IMG/VR virus record: IMGVR_UViG_3300021368_001477 | Coordinates: 1-32,518 of that record | DNA from: a virus | DNA length: 32,518 nt | Strand: one strand, 5' to 3' | In this document: in pieces, positions 7,667 to 14,121 of the stretch | Layout of the letters: each line of letters starts with the position of its first letter | Position numbering within the stretch: position 1 is the first letter of the stretch | Made by a program: the position numbers and the translations under genes | Notes under the pieces: generated by a model | Databases searched by the model: none | The model's input: the letters and a program-made list of their open reading frames with translations, nothing else | What the model was told of the DNA's origin: nothing

Positions 7667-8938
7667 TCAGCGTTTTTGGTATTCTTCTCCGTTAATCTTA
7701 ATTATTAAGTCCTGGTCAAGCTTCGCCATCCGGTCTATAACTACTTGGCAATATTTCGGATCAAGCTCAAATCCGTAGCATCTCCTGTTTAGTTGGTGCG
7801 CTGCTACCATCGTTGAGCCGGAGCCCAGGAATCCGTCGGCCACTATCTGTCCTTTCTTGCTGCTATTCTTGATCTGTCCGGCCACTAATGGTATCGGCTT
7901 CATTGTTGGGTGTTCTGCGCTTCTTGATGGCTTGTCTTGGTTTATTGTCGTTCCTGGTAAAAAGTCGCCGTAGAGCTTCTCTAAATGCTTCACAAGCTCC
8001 TGCTTCTTCATTGCTTCAAAGTCGAGCGGTTCTTCTTCGATGATTGTGCTGAGGTTTCTGTGATGCGTGAACCAATGCGCAGCTCCTTCCTTCCATCCGT
8101 AGAGGCAGGGTTCGTGTCTCCATTGGTAGTCTTGTCTTCCAAGTGTAAAGGTGTTTTTAACCCATATCAAGCATTGCTTTAGTAAAATACCGGAGTCAAT
8201 CATCGCCTTTCTAAAGTTCAAGCTTTCGGTGTCTGCGTGCCAAACGTACCAGGCTCCTCCTGGCTTGACGTGTTCGTTGGTTGCGGTGTAAAAGTCGAGC
8301 AGGAAATGATAAAAGCTGTTGTTCTCCATTTTGTCGTTCATTATCTTGAGTCCGGTTCCTCCTTGGTAGTCGATGTTGTATGGCGGATCTGTAACGACCA
8401 GGTCGATCTGCTGAGCGTTTAGCAGCTGCTTCCAATTTTCCGTTTTGGTGCTGTCCAGGCAAGCCATCCAATGTTCGCCTATCTGGATGATGTCTCCTTC
8501 CTTAACGTCAACGAATAAATCCTCCGGCTCTTGGTAGTCGTCATCGAATGCCTCCGGCTCTTCTTCTTCCATCTCTATCTCCGGTATGTCCATTCCCCAA
8601 TCTTGGAGCTGCTCCTGTTCCCAATGGTTGGCTATCATCTCGTAATCCCATTCTCCGTAGCTGAGGTTGTCCTTGATGATAAACTCTTTCTTTTGCTCCT
8701 CTGTCCATCCAAGCACTTGCTTTACCGGCACCTCTGTAACTCCTGCGGCTTGTAATGCCTTGAGCCTCATATTTCCTCCTAGGACAACGTTATTCTCGTC
8801 TATAACGAGTGGTCTTGCGTCTAGCATCTCTGGAAATTCTTTTATTGATCTGACTAGCTTTTTGAATTTCTCGTCTCGTATAAATCTTGGGTTTTCCTGG
8901 TTCGGCTTGATTGCCGCAATGTTGAGGGTGGTGTTCAT
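7667..8938 (-). CDS. ParB-like domain fused to an adenine-type DNA methyltransferase
   Basis: A 423-residue fusion. The N-terminal ParB/sulfiredoxin-like domain shows VLGGNMRLKALQAAG and a following IIKDNLSYGEWD segment. The C-terminal methyltransferase has motif IV VVTDPPYNIDYQG before motif I DGFLGSGSTMVAAHQ, the beta-class order, and DPPY suggests N6-adenine (or N4-cytosine) methylation. No partner restriction enzyme is adjacent, so an orphan enzyme protecting phage DNA from host restriction or marking it is likely. I chose the ATG at 8936..8938. The longer reading begins with TTG at 8989 inside the terminator hairpin. The gene is bracketed by terminators on both sides. Confidence 0.9.
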   Translation of the reverse strand: MNTTLNIAAIKPNQENPRFIRDEKFKKLVRSIKEFPEMLDARPLVIDENNVVLGGNMRLKALQAAGVTEVPVKQVLGWTEEQKKEFIIKDNLSYGEWDYEMIANHWEQEQLQDWGMDIPEIEMEEEEPEAFDDDYQEPEDLFVDVKEGDIIQIGEHWMACLDSTKTENWKQLLNAQQIDLVVTDPPYNIDYQGGTGLKIMNDKMENNSFYHFLLDFYTATNEHVKPGGAWYVWHADTESLNFRKAMIDSGILLKQCLIWVKNTFTLGRQDYQWRHEPCLYGWKEGAAHWFTHHRNLSTIIEEEPLDFEAMKKQELVKHLEKLYGDFLPGTTINQDKPSRSAEHPTMKPIPLVAGQIKNSSKKGQIVADGFLGSGSTMVAAHQLNRRCYGFELDPKYCQVVIDRMAKLDQDLIIKINGEEYQKR

Positions 8939-8965
8939 CGCTGTTGGTTTTGATTCTGCTAAATT

Positions 8966-9001
8966 AAAAAAGGCCTTGCTTTTAAACAAGGCCTTCTTTT
9001 T
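8966..9001 (-). terminator. Terminator between the small-gene cluster and the methyltransferase gene
   Basis: An AAGGCCTTG / CAAGGCCTT stem with an 8-nt loop, flanked by A on one side and T on the other, so it can work in both directions. It follows the small membrane protein gene at 9020..9187. Confidence 0.85.
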
Positions 9002-9019
9002 TAACCTAAAAATTAAATA

Positions 9020-9187
9020 TCAATGAATGATTAAATATAAAAAATAAATCAATACCAGGCTAGCTAGCATCGCTGTCAGCTCTGCTGCAAAGAGCAGCGT
9101 TCTGCTCTGTCTTGCTTTCCGGTAAAGGTAGGCCGGCAGCTTTACTAAAAAAATTAAAATCCATTGTTTTGTTGATCTTGTTTTCAT
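9020..9187 (-). CDS. Small two-helix membrane protein, 55 residues
   Basis: An unrecognised gene short enough to be missed by length cut-offs. The protein starts MKTRSTKQWILIFLVKLPAY. It has a hydrophobic stretch at residues 9-22, a basic turn (YRKARQSRT, 22-30) and a longer hydrophobic stretch at about 31-54 (starting LLFAAELTAMLASLVL). It lies 11 nt after the stop of the preceding gene and is followed by a strong terminator, as expected for the last gene of an operon. A holin-like or membrane-associated role is possible but not shown. A competing 45-codon frame from an ATG at 9197 gives a polar peptide and looks less likely. Confidence 0.55.
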   Translation of the reverse strand: MKTRSTKQWILIFLVKLPAYLYRKARQSRTLLFAAELTAMLASLVLIYFLYLIIH

Positions 9188-9198
9188 TTTGCTTCATT

Positions 9199-9417
9199 TT
9201 AAAAATTGTTTTCTCTGTTTGCTTTAAGCTTCAAGTTGTTCTTTGCCATCCAATTCTGGAGCCTTGTCCAGGAGGTCGTCTGGTATAAAAACTTGCAGTT
9301 TAGTTCTATTAAAAAATATTCCGTCCTTGGGCTGTACCAAATGGTGACCAGGTCTTCGGTCTGTTGTTCGGTGGTTATGTATCCTTGTTCTCTAACGAGC
9401 TGCGGTGTGATTTTCAT
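9199..9417 (-). CDS. Uncharacterised small protein, 72 residues
   Basis: Not recognised. The soluble protein MKITPQLVREQGYITTEQQT... contains DLVTIWYSPRTEYFLIELN and ends in a lysine/asparagine-rich tail (MAKNNLKLKANRENNF). No membrane segment or cofactor motif is visible. Its ATG overlaps the stop of the preceding gene by 4 nt, which supports coupled expression. It lies in the small accessory cluster between replication and packaging. Confidence 0.7.
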   Translation of the reverse strand: MKITPQLVREQGYITTEQQTEDLVTIWYSPRTEYFLIELNCKFLYQTTSWTRLQNWMAKNNLKLKANRENNF

Positions 9418-9608
9418 TTGATCTCGTTTCTATGTTTGTCTAGCCATTCGTTGAGTCGCTCCTCTTCTTCTTCGATTCTGTAAACCTCTTCTGCCTGGTC
9501 TTTGGTTATTGGTATTACTGATTTGGTTCCGATCTTGTTGATCGCTTCGATGTAAAAAACCGGCTGTCCGGTTAGGTAGTCTGTTCCTTGTAGTACTTGA
9601 AATTTCAT
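9414..9608 (-). CDS. Uncharacterised small protein, 64 residues
   Basis: Not recognised. It has a beta-rich N-terminal half (VLQGTDYLTGQPVFYIEAIN) and an acidic helical C-terminal half rich in E and R (EEVYRIEEEEERLNEWLDKH). It begins 12 nt after the terminator at 9621..9643, so it is probably expressed by read-through from the promoter at 9906, and it is coupled to the next gene by a 4-nt overlap. Confidence 0.7.
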   Translation of the reverse strand: MKFQVLQGTDYLTGQPVFYIEAINKIGTKSVIPITKDQAEEVYRIEEEEERLNEWLDKHRNEIK

Positions 9609-9620
9609 TTTGCTGTATTT

Positions 9621-9643
9621 AAAAAAGGAGGCCGGAGCCTCCT
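9621..9643 (-). terminator. Terminator after the 75-residue gene
   Basis: Minus strand: stem AGGAGGC / GCCTCCT with a 4-nt loop, then a T run. The same stem family occurs at 10285. Confidence 0.75.
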
Positions 9644-9650
9644 GTTTGTT

Positions 9651-9878
9651 TTATGCTTGATGTGTTTTTATTTTTTCGATTAGCGCTGTAATCTCCGGAG
9701 TGTTTAAGTCTTCTCTTTCAAGTCTTGCAGGAAGTTCTTTGTAGAGGTATCCGTCAAAAAGTCCGAAAAGCATATTTTCTGTTTCTAAGTCTTCTACCCA
9801 TCTTAATGCTTTCATTACTTTGCTGCGGTCTTCTGAGTTGAAAATTTCTTGTCTGTTGAATCTTGTGTAGTTTGCCAT
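9651..9878 (-). CDS. Uncharacterised small protein, 75 residues
   Basis: Not recognised. A soluble, mostly helical, charged protein (MANYTRFNRQEIFNSEDRSK..., then LRWVEDLETENMLFGLFDGY) with no known motif that I can name. It has its own promoter (9906..9936) and terminator (9621..9643) and an A-rich leader with no Shine-Dalgarno site. A small protein in an independent cassette is typical of early phage genes that act on the host, but that is inference. Confidence 0.75.
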   Translation of the reverse strand: MANYTRFNRQEIFNSEDRSKVMKALRWVEDLETENMLFGLFDGYLYKELPARLEREDLNTPEITALIEKIKTHQA

Positions 9879-9905
9879 TTTGTTTGTTTGTTTTTAATTC
9901 TTCTG

Positions 9906-9936
9906 CAATATAAAACTTTTTTTGTTTACACCAAAA
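9906..9936 (-). promoter_or_regulatory. Bacteroidota-type promoter of the 75-residue gene
   Basis: TTTTG (9932..9936), a 19-nt spacer and TATATTG (9906..9912), followed by CAGAAG and an A-rich leader. Identical spacing and boxes occur at four other sites. Confidence 0.78.
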
Positions 9937-9976
9937 ATATTTTATGTATAAATCAATTTTTTTTTAAGTCTGGAGC

Positions 9977-10002
9977 AAAAAAAAGCAGCCTGGGTGGCTG
10001 CT
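9977..10002 (-). terminator. Terminator after the 80-residue gene
   Basis: Minus strand: AGCAGCC / GGCTGCT stem with a 5-nt loop and a T run. A member of the recurring GCAGCC/GGCTGC terminator family. Confidence 0.85.
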
Positions 10003-10020
10003 CTTGTTTTGTTGATCGGT

Positions 10021-10263
10021 TTAAAATCCTTTTGTCTCTGCGAAGTTTTCCTGGAGGTATGTCATTAGCTCTTGCTCTGTTATGTCTTCGCAAATCTCCG
10101 TATAATACTTGTATTCGATTTTCATCATATAGTGGATGTCGTCTTCAATCTGTTCTTTTTCTGCCTTGCTGTCGGCAAATAATAATTTTTGGTTTAAGCC
10201 TTTGATTGTTCTTTTTAAAGCTGCGATCATTTCGTGCTGTTCTTTTGTAATTGTTGCTGCCAT
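10021..10263 (-). CDS. Uncharacterised small helical protein, 80 residues
   Basis: Not recognised. A coiled-coil-like N-terminal half (EQHEMIAALKRTIKGLNQKL) is followed by an acidic, tyrosine-rich part (DDIHYMMKIEYKYYTEICED). The leader is AAAACAAAACAAA directly before ATG. It follows the terminator at 10285..10305, so it is either read through from the promoter at 10549 or has a promoter I could not see. Confidence 0.72.
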   Translation of the reverse strand: MAATITKEQHEMIAALKRTIKGLNQKLLFADSKAEKEQIEDDIHYMMKIEYKYYTEICEDITEQELMTYLQENFAETKGF

Positions 10264-10284
10264 TTTGTTTTGTTTTTAAAAGTT

Positions 10285-10305
10285 AAAAGGAGGCCGAAGC
10301 CTCCT
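10285..10305 (-). terminator. Terminator after the 67-residue gene
   Basis: Minus strand: AGGAGGC / GCCTCCT stem with a 4-nt loop and a short T run (TTTT). Weaker than the others, so leaky termination into the 80-residue gene is likely. Confidence 0.68.
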
Positions 10306-10319
10306 GTTTGTTTTTATTA

Positions 10320-10523
10320 TTATTTCGCTTGTTCTCTGATTACCATTCTGTAGTCTCTAGCGTAGTCTCTTAAAGCTCGCAGCTTGTTGTCCATTTCTTC
10401 TGGAGTAAAAAATGTTTTTTCGATTTCTAAGTCTGCTAGGTTTGACTCTATTCTTCTTAAAACGTCTTCTGCGGTTGTGTAAAGGCTTTCGTTGTACTTT
10501 GCTTTAAATTCTTTGATGTCCAT
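10320..10523 (-). CDS. Uncharacterised small protein, 67 residues
   Basis: Not recognised. A charged helical protein (MDIKEFKAKYNESLYTTAED, later KLRALRDYARDYRMVI). I chose the ATG at 10521..10523 because the longer reading would begin inside the promoter at 10549..10579. Here the ATG follows the conserved leader GATTTAAAAAACAAAACAAA. It forms a promoter-gene-terminator cassette. Confidence 0.75.
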   Translation of the reverse strand: MDIKEFKAKYNESLYTTAEDVLRRIESNLADLEIEKTFFTPEEMDNKLRALRDYARDYRMVIREQAK

Positions 10524-10548
10524 TTTGTTTTGTTTTTTAAATCTTCTG

Positions 10549-10579
10549 CAATATAAAAAATATTTTACACCTACCAAAA
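10549..10579 (-). promoter_or_regulatory. Bacteroidota-type promoter of the 67-residue gene
   Basis: TTTTG (10575..10579), a 19-nt spacer and TATATTG (10549..10555), then CAGAAGATTTAAAAAAC. It is one of five promoters with the same spacing and leader. Confidence 0.8.
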
Positions 10580-10596
10580 ATATTTTAACTTTTTTA

Positions 10597-10630
10597 AAAG
10601 AAAAAAGCCAGGCTATGAGTTTCCTGGCTT
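10597..10630 (-). terminator. Terminator at the end of the replication operon
   Basis: Minus strand: AAGCCAGG / CCTGGCTT stem with a loop of about 9 nt, then TTTTCTTTT. It follows the last gene of the 16881-10688 operon. Confidence 0.82.
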
Positions 10631-10687
10631 CTAACTAAACTAACAAAACAAATTTTTCAAAAAAGATAAATCTTCAGAAGTTCAAAT

Positions 10688-10939
10688 TTACGGCTTATTT
10701 TTTTTCTCTGCCAAGGTCTCGTAAGTGAATAACCAAAAATCCCATATTGCCTGGTAGAGCTGTTCCCTGTCGTAAAGCTTGCCGCTTGTCCTTGGGTAGC
10801 CGTCCTTCTCGTATATTAAGTTGTATCCTCCGCTTAGCAGAGGTCTTGGGTATATCCGTATGTTGTTTTTAAGGCACCATTGGATGGCCTTGTAGTGTTT
10901 GTCCGTAACGTTGGCTCTTGGTGGTTTCTTAGCTTTCAT
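10688..10939 (-). CDS. Uncharacterised small basic protein, 83 residues
   Basis: Not recognised. A basic protein with aromatic residues (MKAKKPPRANVTDKHYKAIQ, later AIWDFWLFTYETLAEK). The lysine/proline-rich start and the RIYPRPLLSGGYNLIYEKDG segment do not identify a family. It overlaps the preceding zinc-ribbon gene by 11 nt and is the last gene of the replication operon, so a supporting role in DNA metabolism is possible. Confidence 0.68.
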   Translation of the reverse strand: MKAKKPPRANVTDKHYKAIQWCLKNNIRIYPRPLLSGGYNLIYEKDGYPRTSGKLYDREQLYQAIWDFWLFTYETLAEKKNKP

Positions 10940-11078
10940 CTAGGTCTGGGTGGTTTTCTTGGTTGTATTGGTATTCGCATTCGTCGCACCACATTCCTTC
11001 TTCTGGTGCTTGTGGCTTTAGGCAGTTTGGGCAAATCGGATCTGGTTCGTTGATTGGGTTATTAATGTTTGGATACAT
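10929..11078 (-). CDS. Small zinc-ribbon protein, 49 residues
   Basis: A short gene that length filters would miss. The protein MYPNINNPINEPDPICPNCL... carries CPNC (about residues 16-19) and CDEC (about 31-34), a spacing that fits a four-cysteine zinc ribbon, and an acidic C-terminus. It starts 11 nt after the primase-helicase stop and overlaps the next gene by 11 nt, so it sits tightly inside the operon. A role with DNA, RNA or a replication protein is plausible; none is shown. Confidence 0.65.
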   Translation of the reverse strand: MYPNINNPINEPDPICPNCLKPQAPEEGMWCDECEYQYNQENHPDLDES

Positions 11079-11089
11079 ATCTGAAAAAT

Positions 11090-12733
11090 TTAAAATGGTA
11101 ATATTTTTAAGTCCTGGTTCTCTAGCGGTTCGTAGTAGCCTCCTTGTTTAAAAACCGGAGCGCATAAAAAGCTACCTTGTTGTCCGTTCTCCTTCCTTTT
11201 AACCTTCTGTATGTAAACTCGAACTACGTCTGATCCGTGTTCGCTTTGGTTGTTCATTTCTCTAAATATCGTAATGCAATTATAAGCTTTATTAAAAAAG
11301 TCGGAGCTGCCGCTTATATCGTATGGCGTCGGTACTGCGTATCTGCCGTCCTTGGTTTCTAGTTTTCTTGGGTGTGCTACCAGAAATAAGTGAGTTCCTG
11401 TCTGCTGCACAAATTGTGTTATCTCGGATAAGATTCGGCCTACGTAGCTGTGGTCTTTTTGTGCTGAATGGTCGAGCATATTGTAGGGGTCAATAACCAA
11501 AACGTTAACGCCTTTGCTTAGTACTAGCTCTCTAAATTTGTCCAGGATTCCCTTCAGCGTGAGGTTTTCCAGGTCTATCTTTAAGAAGTGGAAGTGTTCC
11601 TTCACAAAATCTTTAACCTCGTTTAAATCGCTTCTGGTGCAGTTGGTCTTTTTGATCTTGTTTGCTATCCTTTTAACGTGTCCTTCGAATGGGAAGCTCT
11701 CCGGCGAGTAAAAGGCCGTCCTAAATCCGTTTTTCATCGCAAAGTTGACCACCACCTGGTCGAGCCAATCGCTTTTGCCGCTATTGGGTATGCCGGTTAC
11801 TATTGTCCATTCTCCAAAGGCCATTTTGAAGAATTTGTCTTCAAATCCTAGGCTGTAGTTCTGGATGCCATTTTCTGAAAAATCCAGGATTGCGTTCCAG
11901 TTCTTCTCCAAATCTATAACGCCTTCGATTGGATATTGCTTTGCTTCCTTCAAAACCTTTCTGAGGTATTCTGCTCCTTTGTCGATTAGGATCTCGTTTG
12001 CGTCTTTGTAGTTGGCGTTGTCAACGTATCTGCATTTGAATCTGCCGAGTCTTCTGGCGAGTTCATTTCTCAGCTGAATGCCTGCCTCGTCGTTGTCCGT
12101 GAATATGGTAATCTGTTCTTTGTCTTTAAAGTATTCGTAGCAGTTGTCCAGGTATTCTAGTTTGCCGCTTTTGGTCGCTCCGTTTGGCACCGAAACCACC
12201 GAATAAATCCCTGCTTCGTAAAGGCTCAAGGCGTCCATTTCGCCTTCCACAATGTAACAATGATCGACCTCCTTTATGTTGTCTAGGCCGTAAAAAATAA
12301 GCTCAGCGTTTTTAACGAGTTTAAAGTTCTTCTCTGCGTCTCGGTATTTAACGTTGATGAGCTTTCCGTCTCGGTAGTAATTAAAATTAATCGCTGATCT
12401 GTTTGCCTGGACTTGTGGGAAGTATTCTCTGGTTTGAGTTATCTGCCAATTGACCAGGGTGGTCTCTGATATTCCTCTGGTCTTAAACCATTCAATCATC
12501 CGGTCTGTGAGTGGTGCTTTTATTTCCTCTGGTAAAGTGTAGGCCTGCTTCTCTTTAAATTTAACGTTTCCGTTCCATCCGCAATGGTGGCAGAAGTAAG
12601 TACCTAGTTCGGTGTTAACTGATAAGCAGGGGTCGTTTTTCTTGGTTCGCTCTGGTGAGCATTTTGGGCATTTGACTTTTTGCTGTCCTTTGTTCGGTTT
12701 GATCTGGATGCCCAGGTCGATGAATTCTTGCAT
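11090..12733 (-). CDS. Primase-helicase (zinc ribbon, TOPRIM, RecA-like helicase)
   Basis: A 547-residue bifunctional replication enzyme of the T7 gp4/Twinkle type. The N-terminal zinc ribbon has C22, C25, C48 and C51. The TOPRIM primase core shows IVEGEMDAL (161-169, E163) and FTDNDEAG (211-218, D213/D215). The helicase has Walker A GIPNSGKS (314-321), Walker B VLVIDP (411-416), LVAHPRK (451-457) and a basic KVKRKENGQQG loop near 510-520. It would unwind DNA at the fork and prime the lagging strand. With no phage DNA polymerase in the window it probably recruits the host replicase. A TAAGTTTG box lies 22 nt before the start, within the end of the preceding gene. Confidence 0.93.
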   Translation of the reverse strand: MQEFIDLGIQIKPNKGQQKVKCPKCSPERTKKNDPCLSVNTELGTYFCHHCGWNGNVKFKEKQAYTLPEEIKAPLTDRMIEWFKTRGISETTLVNWQITQTREYFPQVQANRSAINFNYYRDGKLINVKYRDAEKNFKLVKNAELIFYGLDNIKEVDHCYIVEGEMDALSLYEAGIYSVVSVPNGATKSGKLEYLDNCYEYFKDKEQITIFTDNDEAGIQLRNELARRLGRFKCRYVDNANYKDANEILIDKGAEYLRKVLKEAKQYPIEGVIDLEKNWNAILDFSENGIQNYSLGFEDKFFKMAFGEWTIVTGIPNSGKSDWLDQVVVNFAMKNGFRTAFYSPESFPFEGHVKRIANKIKKTNCTRSDLNEVKDFVKEHFHFLKIDLENLTLKGILDKFRELVLSKGVNVLVIDPYNMLDHSAQKDHSYVGRILSEITQFVQQTGTHLFLVAHPRKLETKDGRYAVPTPYDISGSSDFFNKAYNCITIFREMNNQSEHGSDVVRVYIQKVKRKENGQQGSFLCAPVFKQGGYYEPLENQDLKILPF

Positions 12734-12749
12734 TGTTTTGTTTTGTTTG

Positions 12750-13154
12750 TTAATCCAAACTTAAGTAATAAGCGTGCTTCTCTGGTAATAAATAAACGCT
12801 TTTTTTTATTTTTTTTGTTTGCCATAGCGTTTTGTCTGGGCATTCTATTTGTTCCTCTTTTAAATTAAAAAGCCTGTTCAGCCAAAAAATAAAAACGCCT
12901 TTTGGGTCGCTTACTAAATATAGGGCGTGGTCTGATGCCTCCGTTAGTTTTTCGTATTTGTAGCGTTCTATCATTTTGGTTTGGTAGTACTGCTGTCGGA
13001 TCTTGATCTCAATTATGGCCTCTGTTCCTTTCGGAGTTCTGCCGTAAGCATCCCAATGTTCGAAGCTGTCGCCAATCCACCAGAGCTCCCATCCTCGGTT
13101 GTTGAGCATCTCGACCAGGGTTCGTTCTAGTATTTCGGTTATTTCCTTATTCAT
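12750..13154 (-). CDS. PD-(D/E)XK nuclease-like protein, 134 residues
   Basis: A small protein with a nuclease-like core. D35 in HWDAYGRT and E49-I-K51 in AIIEIKIRQ fit D-x13-E-x-K, and an early glutamate-rich helix (ITEILERTLVEML) fits the fold. The rest has alternating strands (HALYLVSDPKGVFIFWL). A junction-resolving, repair or restriction-type function is possible. It overlaps the preceding gene by 4 nt and lies directly upstream of the primase-helicase, which favours a replication or repair role. The fold call rests on motif pattern alone. Confidence 0.62.
   Translation of the reverse strand: MNKEITEILERTLVEMLNNRGWELWWIGDSFEHWDAYGRTPKGTEAIIEIKIRQQYYQTKMIERYKYEKLTEASDHALYLVSDPKGVFIFWLNRLFNLKEEQIECPDKTLWQTKKIKKSVYLLPEKHAYYLSLD
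12756..12763 (-). promoter_or_regulatory. Possible -7 box (TAAGTTTG) upstream of the primase-helicase
   Basis: An exact TAnnTTTG match ending 22 nt before ATG and followed by an AACAAACAAAACAAAACA leader like those of the small-gene promoters. No clear -33 box. Confidence 0.38.
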
Positions 13155-13417
13155 TTTATGCGTTGCAGTTCCTTGTCCTGGAAAGTCTCCAGGATGTCGT
13201 TCCTGTAAAGGTTTAAAAATATTTTGTAATAAGGGATGCCTTCCTTGTTGGTGTTCACCAATCTCTGAAGGCTAAAAAAGTGTTTTTTCCAGAACTTGTC
13301 AGCTCTGGCCTGCTTGCATAAAAAATAAGTCAGCCGGCTTGATATGCCTTGTTCTTGGTCAAGCGTTTTTATGATTCTTGTCCATTCGTGTTTCTGTCGA
13401 TCTGTTTTTGGCTGCAA
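13151..13417 (-). CDS. Uncharacterised basic protein next to the initiator, 88 residues
   Basis: Not recognised. A basic, aromatic-rich protein (MQPKTDRQKHEWTRIIKTLD, later KFWKKHFFSLQRL). Its start overlaps the initiator gene by 49 nt in another frame and its stop overlaps the next gene by 4 nt. A small basic protein directly after an initiator could be a helicase-loading or DNA-binding partner (compare the lambda O-P order), but nothing in the sequence proves it. Confidence 0.65.
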   Translation of the reverse strand: MQPKTDRQKHEWTRIIKTLDQEQGISSRLTYFLCKQARADKFWKKHFFSLQRLVNTNKEGIPYYKIFLNLYRNDILETFQDKELQRIK

Positions 13418-13860
13418 ACTTGGAGGAATAATTCGGCTATGTGCTGTAGGGCGGTGGTGTAAATTTCGGCAGTCGTTTCCTCTCTCTCCTCTATATTAAA
13501 TTTATTATTATAATATTTATTATTATTATATAAAGGGTGGACATTTTTGTCTAGGGGGGCAGGACGTTTTTGTCTAGGGAGGGTGGACATTTTTGTCGCC
13601 TCTATTTTTATGATCCGCTTCTTTTTTTCGGCATCAAATTCGGTTTTAACGTATGCCCTGTTTTCGAGTTCCGTCAGCCATCTGGTTATGGTTCTTTTTG
13701 AAACTTTGTAAAGTTTAGCAAAGTGTTGGTTTGTTGCCCAGGCGTATCCTTCCTTATTGGCTAGTGCTGTCAGCTCTGCGTAGAGCAGCTTCGCATTGGG
13801 CGTTAGTTGGTCATCGTATCTTACCTCAGCCGGTAGGATAGCATAATTCGAGGGCTTCAT
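13369..13860 (-). CDS. Replication initiator-like HTH protein with the origin inside its gene
   Basis: A 163-residue protein with an N-terminal winged-helix-like region: YDDQLTPNAKLLYAELTALA (about 15-34) and a recognition-helix-like HFAKLYKVSKRTITRWL (about 46-62) followed by LENRAYVKTE. This layout is common in phage replication initiators (HTH_36 / replisome organiser type). The middle, about residues 95-125, is low in complexity (ending YNNNKYYNNKF) because its DNA carries three iterons and a pure A/T tract, as in lambda O. The C-terminal segment is helical and may contact a helicase or loader. The leader is AACAAAACAAAACAAA before ATG. Confidence 0.75.
   Translation of the reverse strand: MKPSNYAILPAEVRYDDQLTPNAKLLYAELTALANKEGYAWATNQHFAKLYKVSKRTITRWLTELENRAYVKTEFDAEKKKRIIKIEATKMSTLPRQKRPAPLDKNVHPLYNNNKYYNNKFNIEEREETTAEIYTTALQHIAELFLQVCSQKQIDRNTNGQES
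13492..13597. other. Probable replication origin (iterons plus A/T tract)
   Basis: Three 17-bp iterons at 13535, 13558 and 13581 lie next to 13492..13534, which is 43 bp of A and T only. Iterons plus an easily melted tract inside an initiator gene is the lambdoid origin plan. The 23-bp period is not a multiple of three, so the repeat is not a protein repeat. Confidence 0.7.
13535..13597 (-). repeat. Three iterons at 23-bp spacing
   Basis: Units at 13535..13551, 13558..13574 and 13581..13597. On the minus strand the first and third are GACAAAAATGTCCACCC and the middle is GACAAAAACGTCCTGCC. Each contains a GAC(A)...(T)GTC half-palindrome, as expected for a dimeric HTH protein site. Confidence 0.85.
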
Positions 13861-13878
13861 TTGTTTTGTTTTGTTTTG

Positions 13879-14121
13879 TTATTTCTCTGGATTCCCTTTC
13901 ATCGAATTTAAAAAGTCATCCAATTCCTCGCATAAAAAGGCTACCTGTTCTGCCTCAATATCTCGGTCTTCAAATATAAAAAAAAGCAGCTCTATTATCA
14001 ATTCGTACTCGGTTTGGGTGTAGCTGCCGATGTATTCAAATTCTAAGTTTTCTATCGTTGCGTCGGTTCGCCATATCTTCTGTTCCGTCTGGTTGTAATA
14101 AATCGGTTTAGATTTTGGCAT
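13879..14121 (-). CDS. Uncharacterised acidic protein, 80 residues
   Basis: Not recognised. The C-terminal half is strongly acidic and helical (IEAEQVAFLCEELDDFLNSM) and the N-terminal part is beta-like (IYYNQTEQKIWRTDATIENL). It overlaps the VRR-NUC gene by 14 nt. A small acidic protein in a replication operon could be a DNA mimic or a partner-binding protein; this is speculation. Confidence 0.68.
   Translation of the reverse strand: MPKSKPIYYNQTEQKIWRTDATIENLEFEYIGSYTQTEYELIIELLFFIFEDRDIEAEQVAFLCEELDDFLNSMKGNPEK

Noticed and set aside
7667-8938. A restriction-modification system
   Set aside because: Only a methyltransferase is present; no neighbouring gene looks like its restriction enzyme, and the PD-(D/E)XK-like proteins are encoded far away in other operons.
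8939-8989. A longer start for the ParB-methyltransferase gene
   Set aside because: The extra codons begin with TTG inside the terminator hairpin; the ATG at 8938 lies outside it and leads directly into the ParB-like domain.
9063-9197. A 45-codon frame starting at 9197, overlapping the 55-residue membrane protein gene
   Set aside because: The product is polar and unstructured-looking, while the other frame gives two clear membrane helices and runs up to the terminator. Not fully excluded.
12604-12843. A 79-codon minus-strand frame overlapping the start of the primase-helicase gene
   Set aside because: It reads lysine- and serine-rich nonsense across the A-rich leader and the N-terminal zinc ribbon of a firmly supported gene in another frame. 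Similar minus-strand shadows at 4567..4773, 6229..6441, 8211..8471, 15254..15445, 22772..22993 and 30357..30563 were dropped too.
13535-13597. Three regularly spaced repeats as a CRISPR array
   Set aside because: The units are only 17 bp with 6-bp gaps, lie inside a coding gene and sit beside an A/T tract; this fits iterons, not a CRISPR array.
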